Source: JAJDTR01 sp965220415 | GTDB lineage: Bacteria; Poribacteria; WGA-4E; JAJDTR01 | Assembly (NCBI GenBank): GCA_965220415.1 | Contig: OZ244829.1 | Span: forward strand, 4,712,001-4,776,000 | Reading direction: 5' to 3' | Length of the DNA: 64,000 nucleotides | Shown: one piece after another, positions 26,118 to 33,880 of the stretch | Numbering within the stretch: position 1 is the stretch's first letter | Layout: each line of letters opens with the position of its first letter | Program-made: the position numbers and the translations under genes | Notes under the pieces: generated by a model | What the model saw: only the letters and a program-made list of their open reading frames with translations | The model's database searches: none | What the model was told of the DNA's origin: nothing

Positions 26118-26324
26118 TTACAATCGATTTGCCAAATTTTGATGGTCTGTTTTCATCTGGTCTCGCAAATCATCTATGCGTTTATTAAGACCAGTACCAA
26201 GATCATCCATGCGCTTGTTCAAGCTAATTTTCAAGTCATCAATGCGTCTATTGGTTAGATTACTGGTAAAGAGAATTACACCAATAATTGCCGCTGGCGG
26301 CAACCAAACACTTATCAATTCCAT
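26118..26324 (-). CDS. Small membrane-anchored coiled-coil protein (paralog 4)
   Basis: A 68-residue protein. One hydrophobic segment (about residues 3-22, LISVWLPPAAIIGVILFTS) precedes heptads NRRIDDLKISL, NKRMDDLGTGL, NKRIDDLRDQM, closely matching the KRIDDLR units of the proteins at 406 and 1554. GAGGAG lies about 9 nt upstream of the ATG. It lies between two repeat clusters with the same internal order (25932-26117 and 26439-26672). Function unknown. The family is small, membrane-tethered and repeat-associated. Confidence 0.7.
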   Translation of the reverse strand: MELISVWLPPAAIIGVILFTSNLTNRRIDDLKISLNKRMDDLGTGLNKRIDDLRDQMKTDHQNLANRL

Positions 26325-26438
26325 CTTTAATTCTCCTCAATGTTAAGAGTGAAATATAACAATTTTGAACGATGGTAACACAAGACGCGTCACAATGCTA
26401 TATTTTACCTTGCAGTGCCTTGGTAAATATATGATCAT

Positions 26439-26672
26439 TTAGAACCTGTTTGAAAATTACACTTGTAGGCTGCGTTCAAGCGAATGAATAATGAGGGATC
26501 AAGCGAACGAATAGTGAGTGCGATAGAGATCCAAAAGTAGTAGGCACACTCCGTGTGCCGTAAACCGCCTTATTTGTGCCATATACATCCCTTTCCAACC
26601 GCAAAAGCATGAAAAACCTTCCTACAAATAACCACAAATGGCTTTGCTACCAATCATTCAAACAGGTTCTAA
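26439..26672. mobile_element. TA-flanked MITE with 16-bp terminal inverted repeats
   Basis: TTAGAACCTGTTTGAA (26439-26454) is the exact reverse complement of TTCAAACAGGTTCTAA (26657-26672). A TA dinucleotide stands at each edge, as after insertion by IS630/Tc1-mariner transposases. There is no coding capacity. Inside are a GTAG-type foot, two GATC elements (one truncated by the other) and a GCACAC hairpin (26540-26559). The right end overlaps the stop codon of the DUF5916 gene. A second full copy is at 33230-33466, with left ends near 25116 and 33707. Confidence 0.75.
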
Positions 26673-28873
26673 CGGTTCCACAAGTATCCTACCTTGACTA
26701 CAATCACTCGGTTTGCCAGCCGCAGCTTGTCCCCATCCGTCCGCCATCCCTCATTATATCCCACGAATAAGTTGCTCTTTGGACTGTACTCCCACCCAAA
26801 CAGCAAACTTACCAAATAGTCTTCGGCAACCTGGATTCTTTCAAAGGCAGTACGTTCACGAGCCGCCTGCGTGAAGACGCGCAAGAACACATCCCTAGTG
26901 AACAGATAAGTGCCTCGCAGAGAACCGACCAGGAATCGCCCATCAATTTTCCGCTGTTCATCTAGGCTCTGAGCAGAACTTCCGCGCAGATCAATCGTAA
27001 AGTTACTCCGTGGACGTACAGTAGCGGCAAGATAGACTAACCGCTGTAAACCGACGGCCTGTTGGTCGAAGTTGTAGTAATCGGAAACGCTGAACCCGAG
27101 CCATCCGGCAATAGGTTTGGAACGGTCGGTGTCAAAACTCACCTCCCAGTAGTTCGCGCCAAAAACGTCAGTCAACTCAATCTCTCTGCTGTGTTCGTAT
27201 ATTGCGCGCAAGCGGTTCAAAATAGACTCTGTAAATACGAACCCGGCGACTAATTTCACATCCGCGGCAACCAAATCCTCCGCGAAGTCCGGGGCAAGAT
27301 GTAGCGTAGGATGCTCGCGTCTCCAGCGTTTGAAATAGTCGTTGGTGTAAAGCGTCTGAGAGACGCCGCTTCCGGCCCCAATAAACGGGCGCCAACGGTT
27401 TTCTGTCCGTGCGATATACGTTGCCTCGGCATCAAGACGTTGCCATCCTCGATACGGTTCCTTTTCAAGAAATCCGGTCTGATTCGTCTCGAATCGAGGT
27501 CCGACACGCTCCAACTCCGCTTTGACATCCCACATATAATCGCGCTTGGCAAACTTTAAAATGTACGCATCCCCGACAGTGTTTCCGTCTGAATGCAGAC
27601 TGCGCGCAGCCTGTCCCGTAATGTGGTAGGTCTTGCCCAGCGCCAGACTCATGTCGGCGCCGACGACCCGACTGTAGCCGTCGACGTGTTCCCGATTCGT
27701 GAAGAGCGCCCCGACGTTGGACTGCTTGAGCACATCGCGCTTCACCCGTACCGCGGAATACCACGCCTTCTCCTTGGCTCTCGACGGGTTCCCCACTTCT
27801 AACGCATCAAAACTCCCGGTTTGAGCCCCGAGTACACCGATCGAATAACGGCTAAGTTTGCCCGTCATTTTTCCGCCCCACAAAATGTCACCGAGACTTC
27901 CGATACGTCGACTGAAAAATAGGTCAAGAGGCGTTTCAAAGAAGCTGTTGCCCTCAACGAAAAACGGACGCTTCTCCGGGAACCTCGTCGGAAATCGGGT
28001 GAGATTAATCTCTAGCCGATCTGCCTCTACCTGTGCGAAATCGGGATTCAGCGTAAAGTTGGTCCTTAGCGCATCCGATAAACTGTACTGCAAGTCAATC
28101 CCCGTAGCTAACTGTCCCGTGGCAGATTGAGCGTGAGTCTTCGATGAGCCGCCCAGACCGTAAGGGATGATTTCAAGCGATTTCCCGGCATCGATACCGG
28201 AAAGCCCGACGGCGTGACCGAGGTCGGACATGCGAGTCCTATACCCGGCTTGTGTCATCTGTTTCCAGATAGTAATCTCGGACTTCCTGCGACTCATCCG
28301 TTCAATGTCGAATCCCCATACGTGCTCATCTGTCTCGGGAAACCGAAAATTCGCAAACGGAATCTTAAACTCCGCAGTCCAACCAAGTTCATCAATTTGC
28401 GACTCCACCCACCAGATTCCGCGCCAGCTTCCGTCGATTTGGGCGTCATCGTAACGATAGTTGTCCTCTTGGATACCGCTCGGAGTGGTGGCAAACTTAT
28501 AACCCGTGCGATGGTCGTGGTGGGGATCGATAAAGAAGGAGATGAGATCCGAATCGTAAATGTTGCCTCGCCGCGTGATGCGATTCACAATCTTTTCAGG
28601 CTCGGAATCGTGACACCGAAACGCGACGAAGAGGTTGTGGCGATCGTAGGCGATGTAGGCGACGGTTTCGTCGGTCGCGGGGCGGCCGCGTCTCGGTTCC
28701 AACTGGATGAACCCGGTGATGGGGGTTGCCGCATTCCAAGCGGGATCATCTAGGCGGCCATCAATTATCGGAGGCGGGGTGTCTTCTAAACGGTATGCTG
28801 TAATAACGTGCGAGCCCAATCCGTCCGCATGGCTCCAAAGCAGGGATGGGAAAAGAAGCAAGGCAAGAATCAT
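26669..28873 (-). CDS. DUF5916 / CBM9-like outer-membrane protein
   Basis: A 734-residue protein. An N-terminal hydrophobic leader (LALLLFPSLLWSHA) is a signal peptide. Residues about 22-200 resemble a family 9 carbohydrate-binding/DOMON-like domain (IIDGRLDDPAWNAA, AYDRHNLFVAFRCHD, DSDLISFFIDPHHDHRTGYKF). The rest matches the DUF5916 beta-barrel region with FRFPETDEHVWGFDIER and RFPEKRPFFVEGNSFFETP. Such proteins are outer-membrane barrels of unknown substrate, frequent in marine and uncultured bacteria. The start ATG has no Shine-Dalgarno site, and an in-frame stop lies 4-6 nt upstream, so the N-terminus cannot be longer. The stop codon TAG is formed by the last bases of the MITE at 26439-26672, so the natural C-terminus may have been trimmed. 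Confidence 0.8.
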   Translation of the reverse strand: MILALLLFPSLLWSHADGLGSHVITAYRLEDTPPPIIDGRLDDPAWNAATPITGFIQLEPRRGRPATDETVAYIAYDRHNLFVAFRCHDSEPEKIVNRITRRGNIYDSDLISFFIDPHHDHRTGYKFATTPSGIQEDNYRYDDAQIDGSWRGIWWVESQIDELGWTAEFKIPFANFRFPETDEHVWGFDIERMSRRKSEITIWKQMTQAGYRTRMSDLGHAVGLSGIDAGKSLEIIPYGLGGSSKTHAQSATGQLATGIDLQYSLSDALRTNFTLNPDFAQVEADRLEINLTRFPTRFPEKRPFFVEGNSFFETPLDLFFSRRIGSLGDILWGGKMTGKLSRYSIGVLGAQTGSFDALEVGNPSRAKEKAWYSAVRVKRDVLKQSNVGALFTNREHVDGYSRVVGADMSLALGKTYHITGQAARSLHSDGNTVGDAYILKFAKRDYMWDVKAELERVGPRFETNQTGFLEKEPYRGWQRLDAEATYIARTENRWRPFIGAGSGVSQTLYTNDYFKRWRREHPTLHLAPDFAEDLVAADVKLVAGFVFTESILNRLRAIYEHSREIELTDVFGANYWEVSFDTDRSKPIAGWLGFSVSDYYNFDQQAVGLQRLVYLAATVRPRSNFTIDLRGSSAQSLDEQRKIDGRFLVGSLRGTYLFTRDVFLRVFTQAARERTAFERIQVAEDYLVSLLFGWEYSPKSNLFVGYNEGWRTDGDKLRLANRVIVVKVGYLWNR

Positions 28874-28969
28874 CGGTTACAGATTTTTTGGCGCGATCAA
28901 CTGAACGAATAGTAAATGCTCATTTTTCCGGTTTGTAGTAGGATCAAGCGACTGAATAAGGAGCAATCA

Positions 28970-29008
28970 ACTGACCACTGGTCACTAGCCACAGGCCACT
29001 GGCCACTG
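28970..29008 (+). repeat. 7-bp tandem repeat
   Basis: ACTGACC, ACTGGTC, ACTAGCC, ACAGGCC, ACTGGCC, ACTG in the gap between two convergent-spaced minus-strand genes, fused directly to a partial GATC element (about 28930-28970). A second partial copy is at 28886-28915. Confidence 0.75.
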
Positions 29009-29011
29009 AAC

Positions 29012-29920
29012 TTACCTCATTGCCTCGACGAGCAAAGCTTTCATTCCGTAAAGCCGATTTTCCGATTGGTCAAACACAATTGACCGCGGATCCGCAATCA
29101 AATCACCCGAAATCTCGTACCCTCGGTGCGCAGGCAAACAGTGCATCACCAATGCATTGTGTCCTTCCATGATTGCTTTATTCAACTGATACGGCTGCAT
29201 CAACTCAATCCGACGCTGTTTTTCGTCTTCAAATTCAGGATTCCCAAAGAACTCCATATCCACCCAAGTGTCGGTATAAACTACGTCACTTTCAGCTATA
29301 GCTTCGCTCAAACAATCTGAAGACCTGCACATCCCTGCCCGACACGCTTCGGCAACCAGTGCTTTGTCAGTCGCCGCCGGATTCGTCATCGGTGCCACAA
29401 TCGTAATCTCCATGCCAACCTTCATTCCTGCCGCAATGAGCGAGTTACACACATTGTTATGGATCCCGACGTAGGTGAGTTTCACTCCCTCTATCCGTCC
29501 CAGTTTTTCTTGGATGGTCATCAAATCCGCCAATATCTGGGTAGGGTGATACCGATCGCAACATCCGTTGATGATCGGTACTGATGAGACTTCCGCCGCC
29601 CGGATTACATCCGCATGTTTCAGTAATCGCGCTAGAATTACATCGACATACGCTGATAGTACACGAATTTCATCCTGGAAGTCCGTCAACGCGAAATTCG
29701 TCACGCCCCAATCCAAGAAGAAGGCGTGCCCGCCTAGCTGGCTCATACCGACCTCGCCGGCACAGCGGGTTCGGGTCGATGTTTTCTGAAACAACAGTGC
29801 GAGACTTCGACCGCGCATCAGATTCTCAAACTTGTTTGGGAAACGCTTAATTTCGATACTTCTCTCGACTACATCAAGAATCTCTTCTCGCGTCCAGTCC
29901 TTGAGTGAAATCAAGTGCAT
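29012..29920 (-). CDS. argF: Ornithine carbamoyltransferase
   Basis: A 302-residue enzyme of the aspartate/ornithine carbamoyltransferase family, catalysing carbamoyl phosphate + ornithine to citrulline in arginine synthesis. The phosphate-binding loop STRTR (residues 48-52), GGHAFFLD, YHPTQILAD (HPTQ 125-128) and HCLPAHRG (260-267) are present, and length is typical (300-310). Two departures: ornithine enzymes usually have HPCQ where this has HPTQ, and STRTR is followed by CAGE rather than SFE. It may therefore be a divergent ArgF or a related transcarbamylase with a different acceptor. GGAGAAG precedes the ATG. No other arg gene is next to it. Confidence 0.8.
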   Translation of the reverse strand: MHLISLKDWTREEILDVVERSIEIKRFPNKFENLMRGRSLALLFQKTSTRTRCAGEVGMSQLGGHAFFLDWGVTNFALTDFQDEIRVLSAYVDVILARLLKHADVIRAAEVSSVPIINGCCDRYHPTQILADLMTIQEKLGRIEGVKLTYVGIHNNVCNSLIAAGMKVGMEITIVAPMTNPAATDKALVAEACRAGMCRSSDCLSEAIAESDVVYTDTWVDMEFFGNPEFEDEKQRRIELMQPYQLNKAIMEGHNALVMHCLPAHRGYEISGDLIADPRSIVFDQSENRLYGMKALLVEAMR

Positions 29921-29975
29921 AACTCTTCTCCAAAGATATAAAATGAATCAAGCCGAAAAAGCTACTCAATCAGCC

Positions 29976-30310
29976 TATATACTCTGCACTGTCAGAAATT
30001 TCGTCTTCTGTGTAGGAGCGATCTCCAGGTCGCGACCCTTGTACGAGGGAATTCCGATTCCCGACCTGCTAGTGCTACGTACGTCCTATTATACTCCGCG
30101 CTGTCAAAAATTTCGTTTTCTGTAGGAGCGATCTCCAGGTCGCGACTCTTGTACGAGGGAATTCCGATTCCCGACCTGCTAGTGCTACGTAAGTCCTATT
30201 ATACTCCGCGCTGTCAAAAATTTCGTTTTCTGTAGGAGCGATCGCCAGGTCGCGACTCTTGTACGAGGGAACTCCGATTCCCGACCTGCTAGTGCTACGT
30301 AAGTCCTATT
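29976..30310 (+). repeat. Three tandem copies of a 110-112 bp unit
   Basis: Units begin at 29981, 30093 and 30203. Each contains AAATTTCG, a GTAG-foot hairpin (TGTAGGAGCGATCTCCAGG then TCGCGA), GTACGAGGGAATTCCGATTC and GCTACGTAAGTCC. Later units are nearly identical. There are no short repeats with unique spacers, so it is not CRISPR. The embedded hairpin also occurs alone at 1365-1386. Confidence 0.85.
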
Positions 30311-30568
30311 AGAAACGATTATTACCGGAAAAGTACAATTTGTAGGGGTGCGATCAAAGGAGATCAAACGACCGAATAGGGAGTGCGATAGAGATCCCCT
30401 GCGATCAAGCGAATGAATAGTGAGCGCGATAGAAATCCTACCAGCCTTTAAAAGCCCCGGAGGGATCAACTGAGCGATTAGCGAAGGCGATAGAGATCCC
30501 CTCAAACGAATGAATAGCGACTGCGATAGAGATCTTGCAGGTGTATCGATACACCGAGACCCTTGCAC

Positions 30569-30677
30569 ATCTAAGCCCCCGATAGCCGGAATTAGCATTG
30601 TACTCCCCTACTCGGCGTGTTCCCTGCCCCCGCTCCGTCTGGATTGGCAAATCCAGACCGATGAACTAAACAATTAC
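30569..30677 (+). repeat. Dispersed repeat of about 100 bp (copy 1)
   Basis: Contains GAATTAGCATTGTACT, CTACTCGGCG, CCCTGCCCCCGCTC and a hairpin TCTGGATT/AATCCAGA. A copy with roughly 90% identity lies in inverse orientation at 61620-61731, about 31 kb away. No coding capacity. Confidence 0.8.
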
Positions 30678-30917
30678 CCGTTTTCCCTATCCGCTGATGT
30701 ATTCTGCCCCAAAAAAGATCAATGTTGGCAAACAAATGCAGCCGTTGTCCGCCAACATTGAGTTCGATTCCCTTAACGCTGTCTTAGTTGATGTGCCAAC
30801 TACTGATCACTGGTCGATGTTTGGTCTGTTGCGCAAATCTCATTGTATCATGTTCCCGACAAAATGCCAAACCAAATGCGGACCATAGGCAAATTGTCCT
30901 CGTGTTGCTGTCGTTGT

Positions 30918-31724
30918 TTATCCGCTCCGTTTCAGTCTCCCGGCTCGCTTTGCGTACTGTTCACCCAAATGGAAAACCCAAAAACCGAGCGGGATGGTAA
31001 TGATGCCAATAATCAGCAGCAAGATAAGGTTGTGCGCTTGGTCGGCAATCGACGAATTTTCAAGCATTGCTGCCCGAATGGACCTAAGCGTATACGTCGC
31101 AGGGGAAATTCGGGAAAACGGTTGAAGCCATTCCGGCAACACCTCAATCTCGTAGTAGACCCCGGAAATCAACAAAATAACCGATTGGAGGATTCCAGTT
31201 GCCGCCTGGCCCTTTTCTGGCGAAAGCAGTGGAAAAATCGCCGCCATCAGACCGATTCCTATAAAGGAAAGACTCGCGACGAGCACAGTCACTGACATCG
31301 TCAACCAATTGGCTTGACTTAGGTCGATATGCTCTCGAAAGAAAAGTGGCATCACCGCCAACACAATCCCTGTCCGTAGCAAACCATACAAAATAGCGAA
31401 AAAGCACGAGCCGACGAGATGGGTGATGCGGTAAATCGGCGCCATAAATGTGTACTCAATTGTACCCTCCCAGCGTTCCCAAGTTATGGCATCGCTTACC
31501 TCCCTCATCATGATGGATAGGAATCCCCAAATTAACGCGCCGATGACCAAGTAGAGCACGTCTTTTGCGGAGCCGTGCCCAACCATGATTAACCCAATCG
31601 TCAATGCATTTACGATTGAATAGGTGAAAAAGAGAATCTCCCAATTGAGATACCGCTTGAGAAGATTGAAGTTGCGTTCAATGAAAGCATAGGAAACCAC
31701 GGCTTCGCGTCTGATATCGAACAT
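30918..31724 (-). CDS. ABC-2 type transporter permease
   Basis: A 268-residue protein if begun at the ATG ending at 31724, 4 nt after the ATPase stop. An upstream in-frame start would overlap the ATPase by 56 nt and adds a non-membrane leader, so I reject it. Six hydrophobic segments (for example EILFFTYSIVNALTIGLIMVG, LISGVYYEI region, LILLLIIGIITIPLGFWVF) and the pattern of a short periplasmic loop before the last span match ABC-2 membrane components. These export drugs, lipids or polysaccharides. The partner ATPase is directly upstream. Substrate unknown. Confidence 0.85.
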   Translation of the reverse strand: MFDIRREAVVSYAFIERNFNLLKRYLNWEILFFTYSIVNALTIGLIMVGHGSAKDVLYLVIGALIWGFLSIMMREVSDAITWERWEGTIEYTFMAPIYRITHLVGSCFFAILYGLLRTGIVLAVMPLFFREHIDLSQANWLTMSVTVLVASLSFIGIGLMAAIFPLLSPEKGQAATGILQSVILLISGVYYEIEVLPEWLQPFSRISPATYTLRSIRAAMLENSSIADQAHNLILLLIIGIITIPLGFWVFHLGEQYAKRAGRLKRSG

Positions 31725-31728
31725 TGAC

Positions 31729-32580
31729 CTATTCCACGTCCTCCGCCAAATCTTTCCCGGTGAGCTCGATAAACACGTCCTCAAGCGTAACTTGCTTGTC
31801 TTCCGTGCTGATCCGGGCTTTGAGTTCCTTCGCCGTACCCGTGGCTATGAACTTGCCTTTATCGATAATGGCAATGTGATCGCACAGGGTTTCGGCTTCG
31901 TCCATATCATGTGTAGTCAATAACACAACAACATCGTGATTTTCCCGGATCTCATTAATGAACCGTTGTACATCGCGCTTTGATTTTGGGTCTAATCCGG
32001 TGGTGGGCTCATCTAGCAGCAACAGAATCGGCGAGGTAAGAAGTGCGCGGGCAATCGCAATCTTTTGCTGCATGCCGCGTGAAAGGTCTTCCATCATTTC
32101 ATCCATCCGAGTGGCATCAAAGCCAAGCCGAACGAGTATCTTTTCCGCCTTTTCCCGAGCGTCGCGCGCCGAAAGACCGTAAAGCCGAGCGGAATGCACC
32201 AAGTTCTCCTCCGAAGACAGGCGCTTAAAAAAGGAAGCTTCGACAGAAACTCGATTAATCATTTGCCGGAACTTGAAACTGTCTTTGACTACATCATATC
32301 CAAAAAAGTTTATCTGTCCGCTATCCGGTAGCAGCAGCGTAGAGATTAATCGAATCAATGTTGACTTCCCCGAGCCATTGGCACCGAGGATACCGTAGAT
32401 TTCTCCCATTGCAACTTGGAACGAGATATCGTCAACTGCCTTGATTACCTCCTTCTTCCGTCGTAACTGATGGCGGATTTTCTGTAAGAACGTCAATTGG
32501 ATGTTCTGTGGATACGGTTGCTTCCGGTGGAAGTGTTTAACGAGTCGGTCAACAATTAACCTGTTTGGCATCATTATCAC
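31729..32580 (-). CDS. ABC-2 type transporter ATP-binding protein
   Basis: A 283-residue ATPase. Walker A GANGSGKS (about 66-73), ABC signature LSRGMQQK (166-173), Walker B LLLLDEPTTGLD (186-197) and switch histidine in TTHDMDEAE (H224) are all intact. The first 45 residues are a basic extension. The C-terminal tail (VTLEDVFIELTGKDLAED) is typical of DrrA/CcmA-like exporters. The start is GTG at 32580, 5 nt after AAGGA; ATGs 6 and 9 nt later are alternatives. It is coupled to the permease gene 4 nt downstream. It powers export by the ABC-2 pair. Confidence 0.9.
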   Translation of the reverse strand: MIMMPNRLIVDRLVKHFHRKQPYPQNIQLTFLQKIRHQLRRKKEVIKAVDDISFQVAMGEIYGILGANGSGKSTLIRLISTLLLPDSGQINFFGYDVVKDSFKFRQMINRVSVEASFFKRLSSEENLVHSARLYGLSARDAREKAEKILVRLGFDATRMDEMMEDLSRGMQQKIAIARALLTSPILLLLDEPTTGLDPKSKRDVQRFINEIRENHDVVVLLTTHDMDEAETLCDHIAIIDKGKFIATGTAKELKARISTEDKQVTLEDVFIELTGKDLAEDVE

Positions 32581-32820
32581 GGATTTCCTTTACGTCGTTC
32601 CTGTAAGTTGGGACATGCAGCCTTCATTCCTTGCTTGTATTAACCTCCATCCTGTGTTGTGCATGGTCTCAATGGATTGTTTGTTCGAGCTTTCCCAGTA
32701 TTTTACAACGTTCCTTTCAGACAATACAAATAAGGTTAAGTGTGCGAATCAAACTTGCTACAGGAAGGAGCGTTCGCCCTATGCGCTCGAATTGATTGCA
32801 ATAATTGCCAAGTTTTATGA

Positions 32821-32849
32821 TTGAAAACTTTACACATGTATAGTATAAT
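32821..32849 (+). promoter_or_regulatory. Strong promoter without an obvious gene
   Basis: TTGAAA at 32821-32826, a 17-nt spacer and a perfect TATAAT at 32844-32849. The nearest intact plus-strand gene is 1.3 kb away, beyond repeats. Confidence 0.6.
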
Positions 32850-32855
32850 AATACC

Positions 32856-32990
32856 GGTTAGCATTGGTCGAGACCTCACTCCTGCCGGCAATCTACCACC
32901 GGGAGGATAATCTAACGTGTTTCGGTAACTGTTTAGTCCCTTGATTTCTGGAGTCGAGCACTGTGAATCTAGATTGCATTTTCCCCTTTT
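32856..32990 (+). ncRNA. Candidate small RNA or orphan leader
   Basis: Downstream of the promoter at 32821-32849 is a hairpin CCTGCCGG (32881-32888) / CCGGGAGG (32899-32906) with one mismatch. The right arm contains a Shine-Dalgarno-like GGGAGG, followed by GTG and a stop after three codons. A T-rich stretch (CCCCTTTTT) near 32980 could end the transcript. It may be a regulatory RNA or the leader of a gene lost to repeat insertion. No known RNA family is recognised. Confidence 0.3.
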
Positions 32991-33175
32991 TCTAGGCGAA
33001 TCTCGTGTGGATGCTCATTTTTCGGTTTGTAGTAGGATCAAATGAGTGAATAACGAATGCGATAGAGATCCCTCAAGCGAGTGGATAGAGAGCGATCAAC
33101 TGACTGATTGAGGAAGGCGATAGAGTTCCCATAGAGATCTTTTTCCAACTGCACCTACGAGACCGGACAAATATC

Positions 33176-33200
33176 GGTTCGGTTAGGAAACCGAACCTAC
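33176..33200 (-). repeat. GTAG-foot hairpin with GGTTCGGTT stem
   Basis: Read on the minus strand, GTAG is followed by a 9-bp inverted repeat GGTTCGGTT/AACCGAACC with a 4-nt loop. Different sequence, same layout as the other GTAG hairpins. Confidence 0.7.
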
Positions 33201-33229
33201 CGCAGTGTATAAATAATTATTGGTTTTAC

Positions 33230-33466
33230 TATAGAGCTTGTTTGAAAAGTACATTTGTAGGGTGCGCATTGCGCACCAGCCTCTAAAAGCCCCAGAGGGA
33301 TCAACTGAGCGATTAGCGAAGGCGATAGAGATCCCCCTCAAGCGAACGAATAGTGAGTGCGATAGAGATCCCGCAGGTATGTAACAAGCAACAATAAATA
33401 CATGAAGAAACTTCCTACAAATGACCAAAATTGGCATTGCTACCAATTATTCAAACAGTCTCTATA
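33230..33466. mobile_element. Second full MITE copy
   Basis: Ends TATAGAGCTTGTTTGAA (33230-33246) and TTCAAACAGTCTCTATA (33450-33466) are imperfect inverted repeats flanked by TA. It contains an uninterrupted GTAG-foot hairpin (33257-33277), the GATC pair 33299-33372, and a right arm (TTGGCATTGCTACCAATTAT) shared with the copy at 26439-26672. Confidence 0.75.
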
Positions 33467-33706
33467 ACCCGCTATCCAAGCGTTCCTCAAAAAAGTGGGA
33501 TGAAATATACGAGCGCACATTAGCGCACATTCGTGCACACTGTCGCACACGGCTTCAAGCCGCGCCCGGCAAGGCTCCAAGCGCAATTTCAGAGCTTGTC
33601 GAAAGTGTGCGCTCTAATCTCGACAGCGCCACTGTAAACGACACTCGGGTTCTGCTTGCCGTCGCGCGCTCTCCGTCAATCCCATTGATGGCTTTTGAGC
33701 ATATCA
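33467..33706 (+). pseudogene. Gene fragment between two MITE ends
   Basis: An open frame runs from inside the MITE right arm (ATG 33421) through this segment into the left end of another MITE (stop 33783). The central part (about 80 residues: KKWDEIYERTLAHIRAHCRT ... LVESVRSNLDSATVNDTRVLLAVARS, abbreviated) has plausible protein composition while both termini are MITE-derived. The SPSIPLMAFEHI part faintly recalls leucine-rich-repeat-variant proteins. Most likely a gene remnant truncated on both sides. It could also be chance. Confidence 0.3.
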
Positions 33707-33742
33707 TTAAGAACCTGTTTGAAAAGAACATTTGTACGGTGC

Positions 33743-33880
33743 GATCAACCAAGCGGATAGCGCGGGATCAAGCGAATGGATAATGAGTGCGATAGTGAAT
33801 CCCGATAGAAATCCCCTGCGATCAAGCGAACGAATAGTGAGTGCGATAGAAAATCCTGATAGAGATCCTATAGAGATTCT
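33743..33880 (-). repeat. Nested GATC elements
   Basis: A GATC element beginning GATCAACCAAGCGGATAGCG is broken at its central GGG by a complete second element and resumes with CGATAGAAATCC. A third element then follows after CCTGC. The unbroken equivalent of the outer element is at 25152-25189. Confidence 0.75.

Larger units (their letters stand above)
29921..30917. repeat. 1-kb repeat-rich spacer
   Basis: No gene seen. From left: a three-copy tandem repeat of about 110 bp (29976-30310); a GTAG-type hairpin split by GATC elements that are themselves nested or tandem (about 30340-30440); a compound GATC pair (30473-30535) that recurs at 33299-33372; and a dispersed repeat of about 100 bp (30569-30677) found inverted at 61620-61731. 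The last 240 bases show nothing I can name. Confidence 0.75.

Noticed and set aside
29976..30310. Possible CRISPR array
   Set aside because: The units are 110-112 bp and nearly identical along their full length; there are no unique spacers and no cas genes.
30843..31295. 150-codon plus-strand frame opposite the ABC-2 permease
   Set aside because: Shadow of the permease gene, which has clear membrane segments and is coupled to its ATPase.
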